Translations under genes and position numbers: made by a program | Notes under the pieces: generated by a model | What the model was told of the DNA's origin: nothing | Seen by the model: the letters and a program-made list of their open reading frames with translations, nothing else | Databases searched by the model: none | Shown here: positions 1 to 5,267 of the stretch, in pieces | Position numbering within the stretch: the first letter of the stretch is position 1 | Layout: the number at the start of each line of letters is the position of its first letter | Assembly (NCBI GenBank): GCA_001872165.1 | Contig: MNXK01000204.1 | Location: 1-7,790, forward strand | Length of the DNA stretch: 7,790 bases | Reading direction: 5' to 3' | From: Anaerolineae bacterium CG2_30_58_95 | GTDB lineage: Bacteria; Chloroflexota; Anaerolineae; Anaerolineales; Villigracilaceae

Positions 1-1453
1 CGACGAGATTTTCTTCCTCCAGATGGGCGTATTGCGCCAGAAGCGAGACTGGCAGGCCGCCGCCGCCCGCGTTTTCGATGTACCAGATGACTGGTTGGAG
101 GCGCGCATTCACTCGCTGCCGTTTGCGCTGACCAACGCGCAGGGACGCGCTGTGGCCGACATCCGCAAGGATTTGGCTTCCGGCAAGCCGATGAACCGGC
201 TTTTACAGGGCGATGTCGGCTCCGGGAAGACGGTCGTGGCGGCGCTGGCCGCGGCGATTGTGACGGAGGCCGGCGTGCCCTCTACGAGGACTTCGCCCTC
301 TACGAGGACTGCGCAGGCGGCCGTCATGGCCCCTACCGGCATCCTGGCAGAACAACATTTCCGCAATCTGGGCCAGTTACTGGCAGGCGAGGGCAGGCTG
401 CCGGTCGAGGCCGTGCGCCTGCTGCTCGGCGACACGCCCGAGTCCGAGAAAGAGGTGATCCGCGCTGGGCTGGCCGACGGCAGCATCAAAGTCATCATCG
501 GTACACATACCCTGATCGAGGAGCCGGTCACATTCGCCGACCTGCAACTGACCGTGATTGACGAGCAGCACCGCTTCGGCGTCGAACAGCGCGCCGCGCT
601 GCGCTCGAAGGCTGCCAATCCGCACCTGCTGGTGATGACCGCCACGCCCATCCCGCGCTCGCTGGCGCTGACGGTCTACGGCGACCTCGACCTCTCGGTG
701 ATGGACGAGATGCCGCCCGGACGCCAGCAGATCGAGACCCACGTGCTGACGCCGCGCGAGCGCGAGCGAGCCTACAGCCTGATCCGCTCCCAGGTCGCCG
801 AAGGCCACCAGGCGTTTGTCATCTATCCGCTCATCGAAGAGAGTGAAAAGAGCGACATGCTGGCGGCCACGGCTGAACAAACCCGGCTTCAGGAGGAGGT
901 TTTCCCGAACCTGAAAGTTGGGCTGCTGCACGGACGCTTGCGTCCCGATGAGAAGGACGCCGTCATGCTGCGCTTCCGGGATGGCGAATTCCACGTGCTG
1001 GTTTCCACCACGGTGGTGGAGGTCGGTGTGGACATCCCCAACGCTACCGTCATGCTCATCGAGGGCGCGGACCGTTTTGGGCTGGCTCAATTGCACCAGT
1101 TGCGCGGACGTGTTGGCCGCGGCGCGGTCCAATCCTACTGTCTGCTCGTCCCTACCCACGACGACGCGGCTGAAAACGAACGCTTGGCTGCCATGGCCGA
1201 GACCAACGACGGCTTCGTGCTGGCCGAGCGCGACCTCCAACAGCGCGGCCCAGGCGAATTCCTGGGCACGCGCCAGTCTGGCTATGCCGGTCTGCGCATG
1301 GCTTCGCTGACCGATGTGCGCATGATCGAGAAGGCTCGCTTTCAAGCGCAGGCGCTGTTCGAGCGCGACGCCGATTTACAGATGCCCGAAAATCAACTCT
1401 TGGCCGAAGCCCTGGGGCGTTTCTGGGGCGGCGGCAAAGGAGATGTCAGCTAA
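1..1453 (+). CDS. recG: ATP-dependent DNA helicase RecG, C-terminal part (5' end outside window)
   Basis: RecG is a superfamily 2 helicase that remodels stalled replication forks and recombination intermediates in the cytoplasm. The reading frame is open from the left edge, so the N-terminal wedge domain and part of the linker are missing; 483 residues remain. Visible helicase motifs in order are Walker A GDVGSGKT (209-232), motif Ia MAPTGILAEQH, motif II DEQHRFGVEQR (DEQH at 560-571), motif III MTATPIPRSLALT, a LLHGRL motif, and the fused motif V/VI region with STTVVEVGVDIPNA and QLRGRVGRG. The RecG-specific C-terminal segment follows (ERDLQQRGPGEFLGTRQSG). This combination separates RecG from Mfd and PriA. 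Between motifs I and Ia there is an extra Pro-Ser-Thr-Arg-Thr repeat, encoded by a tandem 18-bp duplication (278-313). Motif Ia has Gly where RecG proteins usually have Glu (APTE). The frame is intact. coaD starts two bases after the stop codon, so the two are probably co-transcribed. Confidence 0.97.
   Translation, partial: DEIFFLQMGVLRQKRDWQAAAARVFDVPDDWLEARIHSLPFALTNAQGRAVADIRKDLASGKPMNRLLQGDVGSGKTVVAALAAAIVTEAGVPSTRTSPSTRTAQAAVMAPTGILAEQHFRNLGQLLAGEGRLPVEAVRLLLGDTPESEKEVIRAGLADGSIKVIIGTHTLIEEPVTFADLQLTVIDEQHRFGVEQRAALRSKAANPHLLVMTATPIPRSLALTVYGDLDLSVMDEMPPGRQQIETHVLTPRERERAYSLIRSQVAEGHQAFVIYPLIEESEKSDMLAATAEQTRLQEEVFPNLKVGLLHGRLRPDEKDAVMLRFRDGEFHVLVSTTVVEVGVDIPNATVMLIEGADRFGLAQLHQLRGRVGRGAVQSYCLLVPTHDDAAENERLAAMAETNDGFVLAERDLQQRGPGEFLGTRQSGYAGLRMASLTDVRMIEKARFQAQALFERDADLQMPENQLLAEALGRFWGGGKGDVS
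278..313 (+). repeat. Tandem 18-bp duplication inside recG
   Basis: Two adjacent 18-bp units, 278-295 and 296-313, differ at one base (T293 versus G311). They keep the reading frame and encode PSTRTS followed by PSTRTA in the loop between helicase motifs I and Ia. The copies are seen directly; whether the insertion came from slippage or from a dispersed repeat is not known. Confidence 0.9.
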
Positions 1454-1455
1454 AT

Positions 1456-1974
1456 ATGGTACGCGCCCTCTTCCCTGGAACCTTCGATCCTATCCATTAT
1501 GGTCACATTGACATTGCTGTGCGCGCCGCGCGTCTTTTCGACGAATTGGTCATCGCCGTTTTCGATAAGCCGTTGAAATCACTTTTCTTCTCGCCTGAGG
1601 AACGCATCGCGCTGGTAAAACAAACATTTCAGGATCACCCCAAGATACGCGTCATCGGCTACAGCGGCCTGACCGTCAACATCTGCCGGCAGATCAAGGC
1701 GCAGGTCATTGTGCGCGGCCTGCGCGTCTTCTCGGATTTCGAGTTCGAGTTCCGCATGGCATTGGCGAATCATCGTCTGGCGCCGGATATCGAAATCGTT
1801 GCCCTGATTACCGATGAGGAGCATACTTTTCTTTCGTCCAGTACTGTGCGTGAGATCGCCTCGCTGGATGGCGATGTTTCCAGCATGGTGCCGCCGCAAG
1901 TCGAGAAGGCGCTGAAGTTGAAGTTGAGCGCCATGAGCGATAGACAGATACTGCCAAATGCACTTCGGGATTAA
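1456..1974 (+). CDS. coaD: Phosphopantetheine adenylyltransferase (PPAT)
   Basis: CoaD transfers AMP from ATP to 4'-phosphopantetheine to make dephospho-CoA, the penultimate step of coenzyme A synthesis, in the cytoplasm. The 172-residue product is slightly longer than the usual ~160. It has the nucleotidyltransferase signature FPGTFDPIHYGH at residues 6-17, with His17 as the transition-state histidine of the HxGH-type motif. Lys41 lies in the KSLFF segment, IVRGLR is at 85-90, and the ISSS/T-type ATP-binding motif reads FLSSSTVRE (125-133), followed by the conserved GDVSSMVPP (139-147). All expected active-site elements are present. The ATG at 1456 lies two bases after the recG stop, and AAAGGAG at 1436-1442, inside the recG 3' end, is a plausible if distant ribosome binding site. 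The last ~12 residues are a non-conserved tail. The next gene, a SepIVA-like protein, repeats a pairing known near actinobacterial coaD. Confidence 0.97.
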   Translation: MVRALFPGTFDPIHYGHIDIAVRAARLFDELVIAVFDKPLKSLFFSPEERIALVKQTFQDHPKIRVIGYSGLTVNICRQIKAQVIVRGLRVFSDFEFEFRMALANHRLAPDIEIVALITDEEHTFLSSSTVREIASLDGDVSSMVPPQVEKALKLKLSAMSDRQILPNALRD

Positions 1975-2007
1975 AATAGAGATTAGATATTCGAGAATAG
2001 AGATTAG
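1975..2007 (+). repeat. 12-bp direct repeat, 21-bp period, AT-rich spacer
   Basis: The 12-mer AATAGAGATTAG occurs at 1975-1986 and 1996-2007, directly after the coaD stop codon. The tract is AT-rich in a GC-rich neighbourhood and looks like a short minisatellite. No promoter consensus is convincing here. Confidence 0.7.
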
Positions 2008-2046
2008 TAAGTGAAGCTAGCGGAGCACTCTCTTGTGCGCCGGAGC

Positions 2047-2051
2047 GGAGG
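2047..2051 (+). promoter_or_regulatory. Ribosome binding site that sets the SepIVA-like start
   Basis: GGAGG lies 5 bases before the ATG at 2057. A Met codon at 2033 in the same frame has no comparable site, and its eight extra residues do not fit the family, so 2057 is preferred. Confidence 0.8.
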
Positions 2052-2056
2052 AACAT

Positions 2057-2536
2057 ATGGACATCCTTCACCTTGTTGACCGCCTGGAAGAACTTTTCAA
2101 CGAAAGCCGTCCCATCCCGCTGACGCATAACGTCATCGTGGACGAGGACCGCTTTCTGGATATCATTGACCAGATGCGCATTTCCATCCCGGAAGAGGTC
2201 AAGAAGGCGCAGCAGGTCTATTCTCAAAAGGATCGCGTCCTCGCCCAGGCGCAGGAAGAGGTGAATCGCACCCTGGCCCTGGCGCGCGAAAAAGCCGATG
2301 CGTTGGTCGAGAAGGACGGCCTCGCCCAGGAGGCTCAAAAGCGTGCTGGTCAGATACTCGAGCAAGCGCGCATGGAGGCCGAGAACATAAAAGTCGGCGC
2401 TGATCAGTATGCAATGGATTCTTTGCTGAACCTGGAAATGGAGCTGGAGCGCATCATGAACCAGGTTCGTAACGGCATTCAGGTCTTGGAAGAGAAGAAA
2501 GCCGCAGCCAGCGCGCAGGGAGCGCCAAAGGAATGA
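2057..2536 (+). CDS. SepIVA/DivIVA-like coiled-coil protein
   Basis: The 159-residue product has no signal peptide or membrane segment. The N-terminal ~50 residues (MDILHLVDRLEELFNE, then PIPLTHNVIVDEDRFLDIID and IPEEVKKAQQVY) resemble the head region of actinobacterial SepIVA, a DivIVA-family protein in septation and envelope growth. In those proteins a similar LDELV-(x)-RgvPmT-(x)-vLelLDdlR-(x)-iPeEl pattern is found. Residues ~50-115 are a long Ala/Glu/Gln/Arg-rich helix typical of a parallel coiled coil. A second predicted helix covers ~117-150, and a short Ala/Gln/Pro-rich tail ends the protein. Such Ala/Glu-rich helices also draw weak matches to ATP synthase subunit b, which is not supported here because there is no membrane anchor. 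It follows coaD after 82 bp, as SepIVA does in mycobacteria. A scaffold role in division or wall synthesis is inference. Confidence 0.83.
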   Translation: MDILHLVDRLEELFNESRPIPLTHNVIVDEDRFLDIIDQMRISIPEEVKKAQQVYSQKDRVLAQAQEEVNRTLALAREKADALVEKDGLAQEAQKRAGQILEQARMEAENIKVGADQYAMDSLLNLEMELERIMNQVRNGIQVLEEKKAAASAQGAPKE

Positions 2537-2537
2537 C

Positions 2538-2564
2538 GTAGGACAAATTGTCAATTTGTCCTAC
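2538..2564. repeat. 27-bp perfect palindrome (13-bp arms, 1-base centre)
   Basis: The arms GTAGGACAAATTG (2538-2550) and CAATTTGTCCTAC (2552-2564) are perfect reverse complements around T2551, starting one base after the SepIVA-like stop codon. On RNA it could fold after opening a few central pairs. It is followed by only four T residues, so it is a weak terminator; a dispersed palindromic repeat or a protein-binding site is equally possible. Confidence 0.85.
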
Positions 2565-2597
2565 TTTTGGCGAACATATAGGCAATATATCCCACCC

Positions 2598-2637
2598 AAA
2601 AAAGCTCATGGAGGCCGCCAGATTTGGCGGCCTCCGT
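2598..2637. terminator. Bidirectional hairpin terminator between convergent genes
   Basis: An 11-bp GC-rich stem, GGAGGCCGCCA (2610-2620) and TGGCGGCCTCC (2625-2635), with a GATT loop, sits between the plus-strand SepIVA-like gene and minus-strand lexA. Read on the minus strand it is followed six bases later by a run of six T (2598-2603), giving a good intrinsic terminator for lexA. On the plus strand the downstream sequence is only moderately T-rich (GTCTCATTCTTT), so termination in that direction is likely but weaker. Confidence 0.8.
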
Positions 2638-2644
2638 CTCATTC

Positions 2645-2728
2645 TTTGCCAGATGTAGCAGCGAGACACTATCTCACCCTACTTTTGGACACCCCCCAGT
2701 CGCTTTTTTTGCCAGGCACAGCGGCGAG
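2645..2728. repeat. Diverged 21-bp direct repeat, transition differences only
   Basis: The 21-mers at 2645-2665 and 2708-2728 both begin TTTGCCAG and end GCGAG. They match at 16 of 21 positions and all five differences are transitions. The block lies between the terminator hairpin and the lexA stop. An 11-mer CCTACTTTTGG also occurs twice nearby (2560-2570, 2678-2688). This may be decayed repetitive sequence. Confidence 0.4.
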
Positions 2729-2741
2729 GTTCTAGTCGGCG

Positions 2742-3473
2742 TTACGCCGCAGTGGACTGGATTCGATCCACCTTGCGGATGACCATTACGACTTTACCCT
2801 GGACTTGAACCGTTTGCGGGTCATTCACGTAAATGGGTTTCATGGTGGGGTTGGCAGGCTGCAGGCGGACGCGTCCCTTTTCTTTGAAGAAATATTTGAG
2901 CGTAGTCTCGTCTTTACCTGTAAGCCAGACAGCGACCATCTCGCCGTTGTTGGCCTGCTCGGCCTTTTTCATCACCACGATGTCGCCGTCGTTGACCATG
3001 GCGTCAATCATCGAGTCCCCTTGTACCTCCAGCGCAAAAAGCTCGATGCCTTTTTCACGCGAGGGGAGCAAGCTACGCGCGATGTTGATGCTGCTTTCGG
3101 CGTCGAAATAATTGAAATCCGAGGGCGGAACCGGCACTGGCGCGCTGGCGAAGATGCGACCGATGAGGGGGATGCTGAGCAATTCGTCTGCCACGACAAC
3201 CGCATTTTGAACCGCCTCGGCCACGCGCTGGGGTACGCTGAGTTCAGGCTCTTTGATTAACCGTACAGCACGCGAGAACTTGGGGTCGCGTTCGATCAGG
3301 CCAAATTCAACCAGTTGCTTGAGGTAATAAGTGACAACTGAGGTCGAGGAAATCCCGGTCGCCTCGCCGATCTCGCGGATGGAGGGAGGGTATCCGCGCT
3401 CACTGAGCCGCTTATCTAAATAGTTTAGGATATTATGATGTCGTTCAGTTAAACCTCTGCGCGTTCTCACCAT
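2742..3473 (-). CDS. lexA: LexA repressor (SOS regulator, self-cleaving S24 family)
   Basis: LexA represses DNA-damage genes until RecA filaments trigger its self-cleavage. The 243-residue product is longer than the usual 200-210. Residues 1-72 form the winged HTH (LTERHHNILNYLD, then YPPSIREIGEATGISSTSV). A linker of ~30 residues follows, then the latent protease domain with IPLIGRIFASAPVP (101-114), catalytic Ser154 in QGDSMIDAMVNDGD, and catalytic Lys193 in TTLKYFF. The scissile pair, normally Ala-Gly in the VAAG context, aligns here to Ala109-Ser110, a non-standard P1' residue; the rest of the catalytic machinery looks intact. About 20 extra residues (PPSDFNYFDAESS onward) lie between the cleavage region and the core. 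The ATG at 3473 has AGGAAAGGAAGG upstream (3479-3490). It is transcribed from its own SOS-controlled promoter downstream of corA. Confidence 0.95.
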   Translation of the reverse strand: MVRTRRGLTERHHNILNYLDKRLSERGYPPSIREIGEATGISSTSVVTYYLKQLVEFGLIERDPKFSRAVRLIKEPELSVPQRVAEAVQNAVVVADELLSIPLIGRIFASAPVPVPPSDFNYFDAESSINIARSLLPSREKGIELFALEVQGDSMIDAMVNDGDIVVMKKAEQANNGEMVAVWLTGKDETTLKYFFKEKGRVRLQPANPTMKPIYVNDPQTVQVQGKVVMVIRKVDRIQSTAA

Positions 3474-3514
3474 AAGAGCCTTCCTTTCCTGGTAAATCGT
3501 ACATTTGTGCTAAC

Positions 3515-3544
3515 AATATAACACGAACATACGTTCTGTGTCAA
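3515..3544 (-). promoter_or_regulatory. lexA promoter, sigma70-type
   Basis: On the minus strand a perfect -35 TTGACA (plus 3539-3544) is followed after 18 bases by TATATT (plus 3515-3520); TTATAT with a 17-base spacer also works. Transcription would start near 3507, leaving a leader of about 35 bases before the lexA ATG. The spacer is almost filled by the SOS box. Confidence 0.85.
3524..3537. promoter_or_regulatory. LexA operator (SOS box)
   Basis: CGAACATACGTTCT contains GAAC-N4-GTTC (3525-3536), matching the Gram-positive/actinobacterial type of LexA operator (CGAAC-N4-GTTCG-like) and not the E. coli CTGT-N8-ACAG type. The symmetry extends outwards to ACA and TGT flanks. It lies between the -35 and -10 of lexA, the expected position for autorepression. 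Confidence 0.92.
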
Positions 3545-3563
3545 GCACTTTTTGGCACTTTTT
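3545..3563. repeat. Short direct repeat GCACTTTTT between corA and lexA
   Basis: GCACTTTTT occurs twice (3545-3553 and 3555-3563) just upstream of the lexA -35 box and downstream of the corA stop. On the minus strand these are A-runs in phase with one helical turn, which could act as an UP-like element. That role is inference. Confidence 0.4.
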
Positions 3564-3579
3564 AGGAGGGTTCATTAAG

Positions 3580-4569
3580 TTAGACCCAGGTGCGGCGGCG
3601 CATCCAAATGTACATACTGATCGGTACCAAGAGAGTGATTAGCAACATCACGATAAAGGCTGTTTGATCCGTCCATCTGGTCATTTGGACGGCCGGCGCG
3701 AAGAAATTCATGCCGAAGAACCCGGCCACGAAAGATATGGGCATGAAGAGCGACGTGATTACGGTGAGCGTTTTCATCACCTCGTTCATGCGGTTGTTGA
3801 TGACTGACAGGTACATGTCCAGCGCGCCGCCGACCAGGTCGCGCATGCTCTCGTTCAGGTCGTGCAGGCGGACGAGGTGATCGTAAATATCGCGGAAGAA
3901 GATGCGGTCGCGGGGATCAATCATGCGGTAATCGTCACGCGCCAGTTTGTTGAGCACTTCGCGCTGCGGGGCGATGATGCGCCGCATGGCGAGCAGGGTG
4001 CGCTTGAGGGTGAACAACCGTTCGAGGGTTTCCGGCGTTGGTTTGCTGAATACCTGATCTTCGAGTTCGTCAATCGAGCGGTCAATCTGTTCGACCAGCG
4101 GCATGTAGGCCGTCACCAGCGTATCAATCAGCCGGTAGAGCAAGTGGTCGGCCCCGTTCTGGACGTGGCGTGGGTCACGCTGGCAGGCGGCCCAGGTTTC
4201 GTCAATCGGCCCCAGCGGTTCGTCATGGTGGGTGACGATGTAATTCTGGCCGAGGAACACGTCCAGTTCTTGAATGACCGGCGTCAGCCCGCCGTTCTCT
4301 TCGCGGAAAGCCAGCACGTTCAGAACGATGTAGAGATAGTCGCCCCAATCGTCCACTTTGGGGATGTGCGTTTCCTGCAGGGCGTCATCTATGGCGAGAG
4401 GATGGAAGCCGAAAACATCCCGCATGAGCGGCTCGCAGACCGCGGGCGGTTCACCGGTGAAATCCACCCACAGCAGGCCTTTGGGGTTCTGCAAAGCCGA
4501 AGCGAACTTTTCCAGGGGAAATTCTGCATCCAAAGGGGAATCGGGTGAGTAATAAAGAGCACGGATCAT
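3580..4569 (-). CDS. corA: CorA-family divalent cation transporter
   Basis: CorA proteins are pentameric membrane channels for Mg2+ (also Co2+ and Ni2+). The 329-residue product has the family layout: a cytoplasmic alpha/beta domain (residues ~1-150, with LLWVDF and PLAIDDALQ), long stalk helices (~150-267, with IDRSIDELED and the YLSVINNRMNEVMKTLT neck), TM1 (~268-289, ending in the invariant GMN at 286-288), and TM2 (~303-322) followed by a basic MRRR tail. The periplasmic loop after GMN reads FFAPAVQMTRWTD and lacks the acidic MPEL-type motif common in Mg2+ CorA, so ion preference is uncertain. The start at 4569 is chosen because GGAGG lies four bases upstream and the protein then begins MIRALYYS as expected. 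An in-frame extension to 4770 runs through the C-rich tract and encodes low-complexity Gly/Trp-rich sequence. No terminator is seen before lexA. Confidence 0.93.
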   Translation of the reverse strand: MIRALYYSPDSPLDAEFPLEKFASALQNPKGLLWVDFTGEPPAVCEPLMRDVFGFHPLAIDDALQETHIPKVDDWGDYLYIVLNVLAFREENGGLTPVIQELDVFLGQNYIVTHHDEPLGPIDETWAACQRDPRHVQNGADHLLYRLIDTLVTAYMPLVEQIDRSIDELEDQVFSKPTPETLERLFTLKRTLLAMRRIIAPQREVLNKLARDDYRMIDPRDRIFFRDIYDHLVRLHDLNESMRDLVGGALDMYLSVINNRMNEVMKTLTVITSLFMPISFVAGFFGMNFFAPAVQMTRWTDQTAFIVMLLITLLVPISMYIWMRRRTWV

Positions 4570-4573
4570 GGAA

Positions 4574-4578
4574 CCTCC
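4574..4578 (-). promoter_or_regulatory. Ribosome binding site that sets the corA start
   Basis: On the minus strand GGAGG precedes the ATG at 4569 by four bases. It supports the 329-residue protein over a longer reading that starts at 4770. Confidence 0.8.
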
Positions 4579-4619
4579 AGCGGCAGGAAATGTGATGATC
4601 TTGATTTTACCGCCTCTTG

Positions 4620-4651
4620 CACCAAAAGAAGTTGGTATTTGGGATTTGGTG
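4620..4651 (-). other. Hairpin in the corA leader
   Basis: On the minus strand CACCAAA and TTTGGTG (plus 4645-4651 and 4620-4626) can pair around an 18-base loop, about 40 bases before the corA ribosome binding site. No known Mg2+ riboswitch (M-box, ykkC or mgtA leader) is recognised, so a regulatory role is speculative. Confidence 0.35.
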
Positions 4652-4667
4652 TGCACGCAAAGTTTTT

Positions 4668-4763
4668 GCCCCTCTGTCCCCCATCCCCACCCTATCCTCC
4701 CCCATTCCTGCCCCCCTCTGTCCCCCCATTTCGAAGTTCGGAAATGGGGGGATGAAAGGGGGG
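4668..4763. repeat. C-rich tract with nested inverted repeat; minus strand has G-quadruplex potential
   Basis: From 4668 to 4732 the plus strand is nearly free of G and full of C-runs, with GCCCC-CTCTGT-CCCCC-type blocks repeated at 4668-4684 and 4710-4729. An 11-bp inverted repeat CCCCCCATTTC (4722-4732) and GAAATGGGGGG (4741-4751) follows, and an outer C6/G6 pair (4711-4716 with 4758-4763) nests around it. On the minus strand, the corA leader strand, at least six runs of three or more G are separated by 1-7 bases. It also resembles a small palindromic dispersed repeat. Confidence 0.8.
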
Positions 4764-4843
4764 CGTTCACTGCATTTTCCCTTGAATTGAATGTGGATAT
4801 AAAGAATATTGAAGTAAAAATTGAAAATCTTGAAATTGCATAC

Positions 4844-4871
4844 TTGACAAATCAAAAACATTGTATATAAT
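4844..4871 (+). promoter_or_regulatory. Consensus sigma70-type promoter for the downstream gene row
   Basis: TTGACA (4844-4849), a 16-base spacer and TATAAT (4866-4871) match both consensus hexamers fully, inside an AT-rich island. A second TATAAT at 4874-4879 overlaps a 12-bp palindrome TATAATATTATA (4866-4877). Transcription would begin near 4878 and run into the genes from 5022 on. Confidence 0.82.
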
Positions 4872-4877
4872 ATTATA

Positions 4878-5021
4878 ATAACTGAAAAGCATGTAGTGTT
4901 GGCACCCGCAAGTGTTACAGAGTACTGCGTAAATATCTGAACCAAAATCCCGTCATTTTCGAGCCATTCGATATAGGCAAGTTCATAGATTTATGCAAGA
5001 AGCAGTAGACAGGCGGTCGCT
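4878..5021 (+). other. Untranslated leader of the SHOCT-like gene row
   Basis: About 144 bases separate the likely transcription start from the first small gene. No known riboswitch or strong hairpin is recognised. A 17-codon frame (4993-5046, starting ATG CAA GAA) overlaps the start of the 5022 gene in another frame and could be a leader peptide, but has no good ribosome binding site. Confidence 0.4.
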
Positions 5022-5255
5022 ATGCAAAACCAATTTTTATCCTTAGCCTTGAGCTTGTCTGCGATACGCGAGGATCACCGCCGCCCTGAACGGGAGGATG
5101 CCTGGCTTGACCGCCTCCGGCCTGTACCCTGGATGGGCCGCAGACACTGGTACCAGCGCGCCCTGGCCCGCTTGGGCGATCTGCTCATCATAGCCGGCAA
5201 GACTTTGAAAGAGCACTACGCTGCAAATCAGTCCGTCGCATGGTCTGCCCGGTAA
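5022..5255 (+). CDS. Small hypothetical protein (77 aa)
   Basis: The family is not firmly recognised. The 77-residue product is rich in Arg, Leu and Trp (DAWLDRLRPVPWMGRRHW), then has an amphipathic helix ARLGDLLIIAGKTLKEHYAA (residues ~49-68). That ending resembles small proteins of Chloroflexota that end in RLGDxLIxAGxxLKxxY; this is recollection of a pattern and not a database match. No signal peptide, and the helix is too charged for a membrane segment. The possible ribosome binding site AGGCGG (5011-5016) is weak. The stop codon lies 12 bases before the DUF2089 gene, and its TAA forms part of that gene's ribosome binding site, which supports co-transcription from the 4844 promoter. GC content rises sharply at this point compared with the AT-rich leader, consistent with real coding. 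Confidence 0.55.
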   Translation: MQNQFLSLALSLSAIREDHRRPEREDAWLDRLRPVPWMGRRHWYQRALARLGDLLIIAGKTLKEHYAANQSVAWSAR

Positions 5256-5267
5256 AGGAAGTGAATT

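Noticed and set aside
377..1345. Long minus-strand open frame (322 codons) opposite recG
   Set aside because: It lies fully inside recG, whose helicase motifs are unmistakable. The antisense product is His/Gln/Val-rich without domains, as expected from the complement of GC-rich coding DNA.
2033..2056. Earlier start for the SepIVA-like gene
   Set aside because: GGAGG lies at the right distance only from ATG 2057, and the family begins with the MDILHLVDRL-type helix.
1808..2554. Minus-strand open frame (248 codons) opposite coaD and the SepIVA-like gene
   Set aside because: It spans two recognised plus-strand genes and the gap between them and has no recognisable domain.
2676..2700. Insertion sequence end (GGGGGGTGTCCAAAAGTAGG on the minus strand)
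   Set aside because: It resembles terminal repeats of some insertion sequences, but there is no transposase, no partner repeat and no target duplication in the window.
4570..4770. N-terminal extension of corA by 67 residues
   Set aside because: It is encoded by the C-rich repeat tract, gives Gly/Trp-rich low-complexity sequence, and a good ribosome binding site precedes the internal ATG at 4569.
4570..4800. M-box or other Mg2+ riboswitch in the corA leader
   Set aside because: No conserved riboswitch core could be recognised by eye; only a simple hairpin and G-runs are visible. A covariance-model search would be decisive.
4568..4870. Plus-strand 100-codon frame through the C-rich tract
   Set aside because: Its composition (Pro/His/Cys-rich, then Ile/Asn-rich) just follows the base composition; there is no ribosome binding site, and it overlaps the corA start and leader.
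4866..4879. Divergent minus-strand promoter sharing the palindromic TATAATATTATA
   Set aside because: The minus strand has a possible -10 but no -35 hexamer at suitable spacing, so the corA promoter could not be placed here.
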